A stretch of DNA of 64,000 nucleotides, taken from assembly GCA_910577465.1 (NCBI GenBank), contig CAJTMM010000003.1:1-64000 (forward strand). The letters run 5' to 3'. Under the pieces are notes generated by a model, which did not search any database, was not told the DNA's origin, and was given only the letters and a program-made list of their open reading frames with translations. Both the position numbers and the translations under genes were made by a program. Shown piece by piece: positions 1 to 6,855 of this stretch; position 1 is the stretch's first letter; each line of letters opens with the position of its first letter. This DNA comes from an uncultured Muribaculaceae bacterium (GTDB lineage: Bacteria; Bacteroidota; Bacteroidia; Bacteroidales; Muribaculaceae).

Positions 1-31
1 AAAAACGGATTCAGATAATGAATCCGTTTTT
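1..31 (-). terminator. Rho-independent terminator of tRNA-Gln
   Basis: A perfect 11-bp inverted repeat (AAAAACGGATT at 1-11, AATCCGTTTTT at 21-31) with a 9-nt loop lies 5 bp beyond the 3' end of the minus-strand tRNA. The A/T ends of the stem give a U run on either strand, so it could work in both directions. The upstream side is cut by the window edge. Confidence 0.8.
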
Positions 32-35
32 ACTG

Positions 36-106
36 TTGTCTTACGAGGATTCGAACCTCGACAGGCAGAACCAAAAACTGCAGTGCTACCATTACACCAT
101 AAGACA
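36..106 (-). tRNA. tRNA-Gln (anticodon TTG)
   Basis: Read on the minus strand, the acceptor arms TGTCTTA and TAAGACA are perfect complements. The T arm is CGAGG-TTCGAAT-CCTCG, and the anticodon loop TTTTGGT sits on a GCAGT/TCTGC stem (one mismatch at its end), which places TTG as anticodon. A U1-A72 first pair and discriminator A are as in other glutamine tRNAs. The 3' CCA is not encoded (the DNA reads ACA after the stem), so it must be added by the CCA-adding enzyme. The gene ends just before the hairpin at 1-31. Confidence 0.93.
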
Positions 107-193
107 ATCCTTTCACTCAAGCCTTACCGGCCTAAAGCGAGGGCAAAGGTAAGAAGAGTTTTTAATTCCTGCAAGCCTTTGCCCAATTTTTTG

Positions 194-1486
194 CTATTTC
201 GCGATAAGGAGGAAATAGTTCTTTTTGCCTTTCTGAACCAAGATGTATTTGTCGTTCAGAAGCATATCGACAGTTGCGGGTGCATAAGCGTCGGAAATTT
301 TTTCTTTGTTGACGCTGACACCACCGCCCTGCACCATTTTACGCATTTCGCCTTTGGAGGGGAATACGGGCGCGGCTTCAGTGAGGAGGTCGGCGAGCTT
401 GATGCCGGATTCAATGTCGGCGCGTGACACTTCGAACTGTGGCACACCTTCCATCACGGCAAGCAGTGTGGCTTCGTCGATTTTGTGAAGTATCTCGCCG
501 GCTTTATTGCTGAAGAGTATCTGCGAAGCCTCGACAGCGGCTTCATAGTCTTCGGCAGAGTGTACCATGGTGGTCACTTCCTTGGCGAGACGTTTCTGCA
601 ACGGACGCAGTCCGGGGTCGGCAGCCTGCTCGGCTACCAAGGCTTCGACCTCCTCGCGGGTAAGCTCGGTGAATATCTTGATGTACTTCTCGGCGTCGGC
701 ATCGGAAACGTTGAGCCAGAACTGATAGAATTTGTAGGGTGATGTGTAACGCGGGTCGAGCCAAACGTTGCCGCTCTCGGTTTTGCCGAATTTGCCACCG
801 TCAGCCTTGGTGATAAGCGGACAGGTAAGCGCGTAGGCTTCGCCACCCAATGTACGGCGGATGAGTTCCGTGCCGGTAGTAATATTGCCCCACTGGTCGG
901 AACCACCGAGCTGCAGGCGACAGTTCTTCTCGCGGTAGAGATTCAGGAAGTCGTAGCCCTGCACGAGCTGATATGAAAATTCAGTAAACGACATGCCCTG
1001 CTGGCTTTCGCCGGAGAGACGTTTCTTAACCGAATCTTTTGCCATCATATAATTGACGGTTATGTGCTTGCCTACGTCGCGGATGAAATCGAGGAATGAG
1101 AAGTTTTTCATCCAGTCGTAATTGTTGACCATCTCAGCGGCGTTGGGAGCATCGCTGTCGAAGTCAAGGAATTTGGCAAGCTGCTTCTTGATGGCTCCCT
1201 GATTGTGACGCAGAGTCTGCTCATCGAGGAGCTTGCGTTCCTGACTTTTCATGGAGGGGTCGCCAATCATACCGGTAGCACCTCCCACCAATGCGATGGG
1301 CTTATGTCCGGAACGCTGGAAGTGTTTAAGAATCATCACCCCCACGAGGTGACCTATATGCAGACTGTCGGCGGTAGGGTCGATACCCAGATATGCGACG
1401 GTCATTTCTTTTTTCAGTTGCTCATCGGTGCCGGGCATCATCTGATGAATCATGCCGCGCCAAGTAAGTTCGTCGATAAAATTCAT
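194..1486 (-). CDS. tyrS: Tyrosyl-tRNA synthetase
   Basis: Class I aminoacyl-tRNA synthetase that charges tRNA-Tyr with tyrosine in the cytoplasm. The 430-residue length is normal for bacterial TyrRS. The HIGH signature is at residues 43-46, the tyrosine-site segment GGSDQWGN at about 194-201, and the KMSKS-like loop appears as KFGKT at 232-236, the form usual in this family. The last 80 residues match an S4-type RNA-binding domain ending in KGKKNYFLL. The chosen ATG opens the expected N-terminus. A TAAATTTG -7 box lies 36 bp upstream at 1523-1530. The gene points away from the DUF3078 gene and runs towards tRNA-Gln on the same strand. Confidence 0.97.
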   Translation of the reverse strand: MNFIDELTWRGMIHQMMPGTDEQLKKEMTVAYLGIDPTADSLHIGHLVGVMILKHFQRSGHKPIALVGGATGMIGDPSMKSQERKLLDEQTLRHNQGAIKKQLAKFLDFDSDAPNAAEMVNNYDWMKNFSFLDFIRDVGKHITVNYMMAKDSVKKRLSGESQQGMSFTEFSYQLVQGYDFLNLYREKNCRLQLGGSDQWGNITTGTELIRRTLGGEAYALTCPLITKADGGKFGKTESGNVWLDPRYTSPYKFYQFWLNVSDADAEKYIKIFTELTREEVEALVAEQAADPGLRPLQKRLAKEVTTMVHSAEDYEAAVEASQILFSNKAGEILHKIDEATLLAVMEGVPQFEVSRADIESGIKLADLLTEAAPVFPSKGEMRKMVQGGGVSVNKEKISDAYAPATVDMLLNDKYILVQKGKKNYFLLIAK

Positions 1487-1522
1487 TGGTATTTATGTTT
1501 CTTAATAGTCAAAAGAATGCCA

Positions 1523-1530
1523 CAAATTTA
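1523..1530 (-). promoter_or_regulatory. -7 box of the tyrS promoter
   Basis: On the minus strand this reads TAAATTTG, a full match to the Bacteroidetes TAnnTTTG element. I do not see a clear TTTG -33 partner at the usual 19-21 bp. Confidence 0.55.
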
Positions 1531-1625
1531 CGCATAATTTCTTAAGTACATACATAAATGAATTCATAGGCTCGAATAAAAGCATGATTTTAGTGTACGG
1601 GCTTCAATTATTCACATTATTTCAC

Positions 1626-1633
1626 TAAATTTG
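1626..1633 (+). promoter_or_regulatory. -7 box of the DUF3078 gene promoter
   Basis: TAAATTTG followed by C matches TAnnTTTG. It gives a leader of about 60 nt before the ATG at 1702. The -33 region is weak. It lies about 100 bp from the oppositely oriented tyrS box. Confidence 0.55.
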
Positions 1634-1701
1634 CAATCTTAACGCCAAGAGGTGCCAATCAGCACATCGCATAAACACTTTTCACCAAACGAACAGTAAC
1701 A

Positions 1702-3075
1702 ATGTATAGCCGATTCAGAACATTATTTTCAGCCCTGTGCATAACAGCATTATATACCGGAGCGGTGGCACAAACCGCATCACCGAACCCCAAAAGCCCA
1801 ATATTCGCGGCAGTCATTCCCGACACCATCGGGTTCATGACCGACACAACCACGGTAGAGATAGAGCCGCTGCTGATAGACCGAGAGGATTTTGATTCGA
1901 TAATAAGCGTACCGCAGCGCAATTACCGCACATTAGACGCCGGACATTTCGGTCCGGTAGTGTTCGACACATACCACTTTCTGGAACCCATACCGCTCAC
2001 GCCCAAGCATGACGAGACGTTCCCCGAGGTGTATTATTGGCTCGACGACCTCGAATTCGGGCAACAACTGATGGAACAGACGCGTCAACGCTACGCCACA
2101 TATAATCCCGACGGAGTGCGCTACAACCTTGCTTTCCTCCCTGAAACACCCAAGTCGTACCGCGCATACGTGGATCCAACCACGACCAAGATAGTGCTCG
2201 AGGAGCTGAAGGTGGACAAAGAGGAACTCGCCAAGGATCTGACCCCTGACATAGAACGCAAAAAATGGCTGCAATCGTTTGACGCATCGCTGCAATTCTC
2301 GCAAGCATACGTATCGCCCAACTGGTATCAGGGCGGCAACAACAACCTGAACCTGATAGGACAACTGATGTATCATGTGAAGCTGAACCAGAAATTTTAT
2401 CCCAAGTATCTGTTCGAGGCCACCGTACAATACAAACTCGCACTTACGAGCACCCCTGACGACAGCATACATTCGATGAACATAACAGAGGATATATTCC
2501 AGGTCAACGCCACATTCGGTGTCAAGGCAGCCAAGAGATGGTTCTACTCTGCCAACCTTATGTTCAAGACACAGCTATTCAACAGCTATCCGCTTAATTC
2601 ACGCCAACTCCAATCATCGTTTCTGTCGCCGGGTGAGTTGAACTTAGGTCTCGGTATGACCTACAACTACAGCAATGCCAAAAAAACATTCACATTCGGA
2701 GCATCCATATCACCGCTCTCATGGAACATGAAGACATGCATAGACCGGAAACTCGACGAAACGGTATATGGAATCACCGAAGGCCACAAGACGGTGCATA
2801 AGGTCGGTTCGAGTGCCGAATGCACCTTGCAGTGGAAGATAGCATACAATATAGTATATAACTCACGATTGTTTGCCTTTACCGACTACGGATATTTCCA
2901 AGCCGACTGGGAACACACGGTAGACTTCAACATAAACCGTTTCCTATCGACACGCCTGTATGTGGACATGCGCTATGATACCACAACCCCGCGAGTGGAT
3001 GACAGCCGCTGGCACAAATTCCAGCTCAAGGAGATATTCAGTTTCGGATTTGCCTACCATTTCGGTGTGAAATAA
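1702..3075 (+). CDS. DUF3078 domain outer-membrane-associated protein
   Basis: A 457-residue exported protein with an N-terminal signal peptide (hydrophobic stretch ending near VAQT, residue 24). The central and C-terminal parts match the Bacteroidetes DUF3078 family: FSQAYVSPNWYQGGNNN, then alternating aromatic/hydrophobic strands ending in FSFGFAYHFGVK. That ending resembles a beta-barrel terminal strand. The family has no established activity; the pattern suggests an outer-membrane barrel or barrel-associated protein (inference). It heads a same-strand run of four genes; the following two are also exported proteins. Confidence 0.85.
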   Translation: MYSRFRTLFSALCITALYTGAVAQTASPNPKSPIFAAVIPDTIGFMTDTTTVEIEPLLIDREDFDSIISVPQRNYRTLDAGHFGPVVFDTYHFLEPIPLTPKHDETFPEVYYWLDDLEFGQQLMEQTRQRYATYNPDGVRYNLAFLPETPKSYRAYVDPTTTKIVLEELKVDKEELAKDLTPDIERKKWLQSFDASLQFSQAYVSPNWYQGGNNNLNLIGQLMYHVKLNQKFYPKYLFEATVQYKLALTSTPDDSIHSMNITEDIFQVNATFGVKAAKRWFYSANLMFKTQLFNSYPLNSRQLQSSFLSPGELNLGLGMTYNYSNAKKTFTFGASISPLSWNMKTCIDRKLDETVYGITEGHKTVHKVGSSAECTLQWKIAYNIVYNSRLFAFTDYGYFQADWEHTVDFNINRFLSTRLYVDMRYDTTTPRVDDSRWHKFQLKEIFSFGFAYHFGVK

Positions 3076-3109
3076 GCCAAAACAATCCCCATAGTCCCCT
3101 CTCTCCAAC

Positions 3110-3706
3110 ATGAAACAGACAATCACCATAATACTGATACTGACAATGCACTTTTTGCCGCAAAATGCTGTGGCAAAAGGTGCATTTCTCAATTCCATGC
3201 CCGAGACCTCATGCACAATCGAGGGATTTTCCATAGCCGAGATGAAAGGACGGATGCAAACCTCCGCCCTGCACCACATAGAGGGTATATGGCAGTTTAC
3301 CGACAACGGCTCCACAGTAGCCATAGAACGCTATACGGATGTAGCGTCCGACACTCATGGCTACCGCATGATATTAGTGTCATCAGCCAACCGCTCATTA
3401 CGCCCCGGCACCGTGATGGGTCACATAGCTCCAACAGCCAAAGATGGCCAATACTCAGCATCCATATACACATCTGCCATAGGTCCAACCCTGATATTGC
3501 CACACCGCTTCACGCTGAAACTTCAACCGGGAGAAAACAGCATAGTGTTTCAGCAACACAAAAGCAAATTTGCCATCAATCTCTGGCGCACCCTACCCTA
3601 CATGTGGCGATATTCAATACGCACAAATCAACAGCCACCGTCGGCTGACGGATGCAGACGCATATATCCCGCACCTACATTACCGAGAGAACCCCGGTAT
3701 CTATAA
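3110..3706 (+). CDS. Exported protein of unknown function
   Basis: I do not recognise the family with confidence. The 198-residue product has a clear signal peptide (hydrophobic residues 5-15, likely cleavage after AVA near residue 22). The mature part begins with a segment around GIWQFTDNGSTVAIER that looks like a small beta-rich domain. The C-terminus is basic and proline-rich. It starts 34 bp after the DUF3078 gene and is followed within 10 bp by another small exported protein, so co-transcription is likely. An overlapping ORF in another frame (3211-3648) lacks any family signal. Confidence 0.6.
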   Translation: MKQTITIILILTMHFLPQNAVAKGAFLNSMPETSCTIEGFSIAEMKGRMQTSALHHIEGIWQFTDNGSTVAIERYTDVASDTHGYRMILVSSANRSLRPGTVMGHIAPTAKDGQYSASIYTSAIGPTLILPHRFTLKLQPGENSIVFQQHKSKFAINLWRTLPYMWRYSIRTNQQPPSADGCRRIYPAPTLPREPRYL

Positions 3707-3716
3707 TCATACTACA

Positions 3717-4235
3717 ATGCGCACGGGTTTCATCATATTACTAACAGTCTTAATGCTCGGGAGTGCGGGAGTGCAGGCTAACGAGCGTACGACCCGCAAG
3801 CGACTGAAAACCGCCACCGTCACCGCCACGACCCGGCAGACTGCAGTAACGGGAGCATACGATACCATAACGGAAAGAGCTGATACGGCAGTGAGCCTTG
3901 CAGGCTATGACAAGCCGCTGCGCTCACGCAATGAGACTCTATTCGTGACCAACCACACAACCGATACGATAACCGCCATAACCATACGCATAAACTACAT
4001 GGATATGCGCAAGCGACAGCTGCATAGCGCGGAACGCACAGTGCGCACAACGATACCGCCAAAATCGACACGCCAGATATCAATGCGCTCATGGGACAGG
4101 CAGCAATCGTTTTACTACATACGGTCAGCCAAACCACGTAGCGGCGTCGCCACGCCCTACGATGTATCGTGTACGCCCGTGAGCATAGTCGTGAGCAGAG
4201 GCAATAAAAACAACCAACAAAGTCAAACACAATAA
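3717..4235 (+). CDS. Small exported protein of unknown function
   Basis: The frame stays open from 3570, but the ATG at 3717 is preferred: it falls 10 bp after the previous stop and gives a proper signal peptide (MRTGFIILLTVLMLGSAGVQA). The 172-residue product has a central beta-type stretch (LFVTNHTTDTITAITIRINY, then IPPKSTRQISMRSWD) of the kind seen in single-domain extracytoplasmic proteins. A serine/asparagine/glutamine-rich tail follows. No catalytic motif is visible. It lies between another exported protein and a Crp/Fnr regulator, all in one direction. Confidence 0.6.
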   Translation: MRTGFIILLTVLMLGSAGVQANERTTRKRLKTATVTATTRQTAVTGAYDTITERADTAVSLAGYDKPLRSRNETLFVTNHTTDTITAITIRINYMDMRKRQLHSAERTVRTTIPPKSTRQISMRSWDRQQSFYYIRSAKPRSGVATPYDVSCTPVSIVVSRGNKNNQQSQTQ

Positions 4236-4248
4236 GCCCAGCAACACT

Positions 4249-4830
4249 ATGGGACATCCGATAGACCACATACGCACCCACCTTGAGATACCACCGGAGA
4301 TGGAGCAATCGTTGCGCTCGATAATGACGCAACACACATTTAAACGCGGCGAAACAATATCCGCCATAAGCGATATGCGCTCCAATGTGTTTTACATACA
4401 AAATGGTGCGGCACGGGTGTATTACCTGAAATCGGGCAAGGAGCATACGTATTCGTTTGCATTTGACGATGAGTTCGTGACGCTATCACCTTATCTGTGG
4501 AAAACACCGGACAATATACCTACCATAGAATTTCTGGAACCGACGGAGGTGATATTCGTGCCGATACCGGGCACCCATTTCCTAATGCAGGATTATGCCC
4601 GCGAGCATCTAGCAGAGGCGTCAACGTTCCTGCTCACAGCCCTCATAGAACATACGCATTTTCTGGAGGAACGCATATTCGTGCTTCAGACGGCATCGGC
4701 TACCGAACGCTACAAGTGGCTGATAAACCGCTATCCCAAGATATTGGAGCGCGCCACGATAACCCAGATAGCATCGTATCTCGGAGTCACGAAGGAGACG
4801 CTGTACAGAATAAGGGCTGGGAAGTATTGA
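4249..4830 (+). CDS. Crp/Fnr-family transcriptional regulator
   Basis: A 193-residue protein. The N-terminal 120 residues fit a cyclic-nucleotide-binding-like beta-roll (FKRGETISAISDMRSNVFYI, then a GAARVYYLKSGKEH turn). The C-terminus has a short helix-turn-helix (TQIASYLGVTKETLYRIRAG, about 172-191). The DNA-binding part is shorter than in E. coli Crp, as is common for Bacteroidetes members. The ligand cannot be told from sequence. It starts 13 bp after the preceding gene and is probably the last gene of that run; the operator-rich region upstream of the hip genes follows it. Confidence 0.85.
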   Translation: MGHPIDHIRTHLEIPPEMEQSLRSIMTQHTFKRGETISAISDMRSNVFYIQNGAARVYYLKSGKEHTYSFAFDDEFVTLSPYLWKTPDNIPTIEFLEPTEVIFVPIPGTHFLMQDYAREHLAEASTFLLTALIEHTHFLEERIFVLQTASATERYKWLINRYPKILERATITQIASYLGVTKETLYRIRAGKY

Positions 4831-4912
4831 CTCCGGCGCTGAATGTGCATGTGACTAAAATATACGCTCTGATGCCATGCACCCTATGTGTATCATAGAC
4901 TCTGTGAATAAT

Positions 4913-4936
4913 AAAATCACAATACATTGTGATTTT
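4913..4936. promoter_or_regulatory. Palindromic operator 1 of the hip module
   Basis: Perfect inverted repeat with 11-bp arms AAAATCACAAT and ATTGTGATTTT and a 2-bp centre. The core is ATCACA-N6-TGTGAT. It is one of three copies; the centres are 62 and 61 bp apart, close to six helical turns each. The likely ligand is the HipB-like protein encoded at 5068 (inference). Confidence 0.75.
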
Positions 4937-4973
4937 CAGGTAGATTTTATGCCATAACACTTAATCCACAGCG

Positions 4974-4999
4974 AAAAATCACAATTTAGTGTGATTTTT
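4974..4999. promoter_or_regulatory. Palindromic operator 2 of the hip module
   Basis: AAAAATCACA and TGTGATTTTT arms with a 6-bp spacer, giving the same ATCACA-N6-TGTGAT core as the copies at 4913 and 5036. It sits just upstream of the -7 box at 5025, in the place where a -33 box would be expected. Confidence 0.75.
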
Positions 5000-5024
5000 T
5001 AGGAGTGATTTACAATCTAATTGA

Positions 5025-5032
5025 TAACTTTG
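5025..5032 (+). promoter_or_regulatory. -7 box of the hip module
   Basis: TAACTTTG followed by C is a full TAnnTTTG match. No TTTG -33 box is visible at 19-21 bp. The predicted start of transcription, about 5-7 bp downstream, falls at the edge of operator 3, so a protein bound there would block initiation. Confidence 0.65.
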
Positions 5033-5035
5033 CGC

Positions 5036-5059
5036 AAAATCACAATATACTGTGATTTT
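5036..5059. promoter_or_regulatory. Palindromic operator 3 of the hip module, over the start site
   Basis: AAAATCACA-ATATAC-TGTGATTTT: the same core as the two upstream copies, placed immediately after the -7 box and ending 8 bp before the hipB-like ATG. The position fits autorepression. Confidence 0.78.
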
Positions 5060-5067
5060 AACAGATT

Positions 5068-5271
5068 ATGGATTACACAAAAATAGGTGAGACAATCAAG
5101 AGCCGAAGAAAGTCGCTGAATATCACGCAACCCATATTGGCTTCACTTGCCGGCGTGGGGGTAAATACGCTCGTGGCGATAGAGCGTGGCAACGGAAATG
5201 CAAAGATTCAGAACATTATAGCAATCCTTGACACCCTCGGGATGAAAATAGAGGTGACACTTAAAGACTGA
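5068..5271 (+). CDS. hipB: HipB-like antitoxin/repressor
   Basis: A 67-residue protein that is almost entirely one XRE-type helix-turn-helix: IGETIKSRRKSLNITQ, then LASLAGVGVNTLVAIERG, then a third helix region ending in a short beta strand (MKIEVTLKD). It resembles HipB antitoxins of HipA-type toxin-antitoxin systems, which dimerise and bind palindromic operators. Three near-identical palindromes lie directly upstream. The next gene starts 4 bp after its stop. In characterised HipBST systems HipB binds DNA and assists inhibition, with HipS the main antitoxin; whether that holds here is inference. Confidence 0.88.
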   Translation: MDYTKIGETIKSRRKSLNITQPILASLAGVGVNTLVAIERGNGNAKIQNIIAILDTLGMKIEVTLKD

Positions 5272-5275
5272 AATC

Positions 5276-5605
5276 ATGCGAAAATGCAAAATCCTTATAA
5301 ACGGCATAGATGCCGGATTATTAACTGAAAATGACAATCCAAGGGAGTACGTATTCCAATACACAAAGGAATACATTGACAAGGGATTGCCGGCTGTAAG
5401 CCTTTCCATGCCACTCAGGGAAGAGGAATACAGGTCACGAGTATTATTCCCTTATTTTTTCAATCTTCTTTCCGAGGGTGAGAACCGCGCCATACAATCA
5501 ACACTGCTACACATAGATAAAAATGATGACTTCGGCATACTTATGGCAACAGCCCAGTACGATACCGTCGGTGCAGTCACGGTAAAACCCATTATTAATG
5601 AATAA
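5276..5605 (+). CDS. hipS: HipS-like protein (stand-alone HipA N-terminal domain)
   Basis: A 109-residue protein matching only the N-terminal subdomain of HipA: AGLLTENDNPREYVFQY, the VSLSMPLREEEY segment, then LFPYFFNLLSEGENR. In classic HipA this domain is fused to the kinase. Here it is a separate gene, as in the tripartite HipBST system, where HipS neutralises the kinase HipT. Its stop overlaps the start of the kinase ORF by 8 bp, so translation is probably coupled. The split could be read as a frameshifted hipA, but both halves have clean ends and an in-frame start, which favours a true two-gene form. Confidence 0.85.
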   Translation: MRKCKILINGIDAGLLTENDNPREYVFQYTKEYIDKGLPAVSLSMPLREEEYRSRVLFPYFFNLLSEGENRAIQSTLLHIDKNDDFGILMATAQYDTVGAVTVKPIINE

Positions 5606-6623
5606 CCTGAAGAATCCAATGAATCCAACGGATATAAATATTTGCCCATCGCTTTTGACTGAAGGTCATCACTCCTACTCCCCCGCCGCCTTGAACAGAT
5701 TGTTTGACGGCATGCCGATAAGCCATATTCTGGATTTTGACTCTCCGACTTCGGTCAATACAGACGGTCGTGAAGCAATCAGAAATATAGGACGATTATC
5801 GCTCTCCGGCGCCCAACCAAAATTCGGGTTAATCATAGGTAAGGATGGCAGACTACGCTACTCCCAAGAGGAGGAACAAAGCACATACATCTTGAAACCT
5901 CGCCCGACCGGATACCAGATAATAAATCATGATTATTGTGCAGCAAATGAAAATCTAACCATGCAGATGGCATCGCAGGTCTACGGGATAGAAACGGCAG
6001 CAAACGGATTATGTTTTTTCCGCGACGGTCAGATGGCATATATCACGCGCCGATTTGATGTGCATGCCGGAGGTAAATATGCCCAGGAGGATTTTGCGTC
6101 GTTGATGGGATTGACAAAAGCCAATGGCGGCTCGGACTTCAAATACAACAACGGCAGTTATGAGGAATGTGCATACATAATCCGCAAATATGTAAAATCG
6201 GCACCGGTTGACATACTGCGTTTTTTCAAAATCATACTTTTCAACTTCATAACCCTTAATGACGACGCACACCTCAAAAACTTCAGCCTTGTCAGCAATG
6301 GCAGGGAGTACCATCTTTCTCCGGCTTACGACCTTGTAAACACATCGCTCCAGATATATACACCCCGGATATTCGCACTTGATAATGGATTGTTTCAAGA
6401 AGGTATGCATTTGACAGATACCAGACAGGTGTCAGCGGACGATTTCATTGAATTAGGACGAAGAATCGGACTGCCTGAAAAACTTGTAATACAGGAGTTG
6501 AAACGGTTTTCAACGCCAAGCGAAAAAGCCGACGCCTTGATAGAAAGGTCATTCCTTTCCGATAATCTAAAACAGTTGTACCGTTCGGGGTATCATTACC
6601 GCCAGTCGATGATCGGTCTATAA
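5598..6623 (+). CDS. hipT: HipT-like serine/threonine kinase toxin
   Basis: A 341-residue HipA-type kinase lacking the N-terminal subdomain carried by the preceding gene. Visible kinase features: the Gly-rich loop region RLSLSGAQPKFGL (67-79, Ser68 and Ser70), a probable ATP-binding lysine in YILKP (Lys100), the catalytic loop DDAHLKN (Asp223, Lys227, Asn228), and the metal-binding motif PAYDLVNT (Asp245). All key residues are present, so the enzyme looks active. HipA and the HipT proteins studied phosphorylate aminoacyl-tRNA synthetases; the target here is unknown. The serine pair in the Gly-rich loop resembles the autophosphorylation site of E. coli HipT. A second ATG 7 codons in is an alternative start. 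Confidence 0.88.
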   Translation: MNNLKNPMNPTDINICPSLLTEGHHSYSPAALNRLFDGMPISHILDFDSPTSVNTDGREAIRNIGRLSLSGAQPKFGLIIGKDGRLRYSQEEEQSTYILKPRPTGYQIINHDYCAANENLTMQMASQVYGIETAANGLCFFRDGQMAYITRRFDVHAGGKYAQEDFASLMGLTKANGGSDFKYNNGSYEECAYIIRKYVKSAPVDILRFFKIILFNFITLNDDAHLKNFSLVSNGREYHLSPAYDLVNTSLQIYTPRIFALDNGLFQEGMHLTDTRQVSADDFIELGRRIGLPEKLVIQELKRFSTPSEKADALIERSFLSDNLKQLYRSGYHYRQSMIGL

Positions 6624-6633
6624 TAATTTTAAT

Positions 6634-6836
6634 CACGTTCGGCTGTGCTCAAATAAATTTGGCACTGCGCTCACTTATCCGTATTTTTGGCTTCGCCTTA
6701 AATACTCACGCTCGGTAATGCTCAAATAAATTTGGCATTACTCTCGACTTATCCGTATTTTTGGCTTCGCCTTAAATACTCACGTTCGGCAGTGCCCAAA
6801 TAAATTTGGCACTGCGCTCACTTATCCGTATTTTTG
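6634..6836 (+). repeat. Tandem repeat of 73-74 bp carrying promoters and paired hairpins
   Basis: Units at 6634-6706 (73 bp), 6707-6780 (74 bp) and 6781-6836 (56 bp, truncated). Each contains a first hairpin closing AAAT-AA-ATTT, with outer arms that change together: GTAATG/CATTAC in unit 2 against GCAGTGC/GCACTGC in unit 3; unit 1 has one mismatch. Units 1 and 2 also have a second hairpin, GTATTT...GGC-TTC-GCC...AAATAC. In every unit TTTG is followed 20-21 bp later by TATTTTTG (6658/6682, 6731/6756, 6805/6829), a complete Bacteroidetes promoter. The last unit is cut right after its -7 box. No coding potential is seen. Confidence 0.85.
6805..6836 (+). promoter_or_regulatory. Promoter of the MATE pump (third repeat unit)
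   Basis: TTTG at 6805-6808, 20-bp spacer, TATTTTTG at 6829-6836, then C. Predicted transcription begins about 15 bp before the ATG at 6856. Both boxes overlap the repeat's conserved hairpin sequences. Confidence 0.72.
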
Positions 6837-6855
6837 CAATAAATTCATCGCATAT

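Noticed and set aside
4913..5059. Crp-type binding sites
   Set aside because: The half sites are in the opposite order (ATCACA-N6-TGTGAT) to the TGTGA-N6-TCACA Crp consensus, and their position over the hip promoter points to the HipB-like protein; binding by a Crp-like protein is not excluded.
5276..6623. hipA broken by a frameshift
   Set aside because: Both parts have proper starts and stops, overlap by 8 bp, and match the known HipS/HipT division, so a pseudogene is less likely.
6634..6836. CRISPR array
   Set aside because: The units are directly adjacent without variable spacers, and there are no cas genes.
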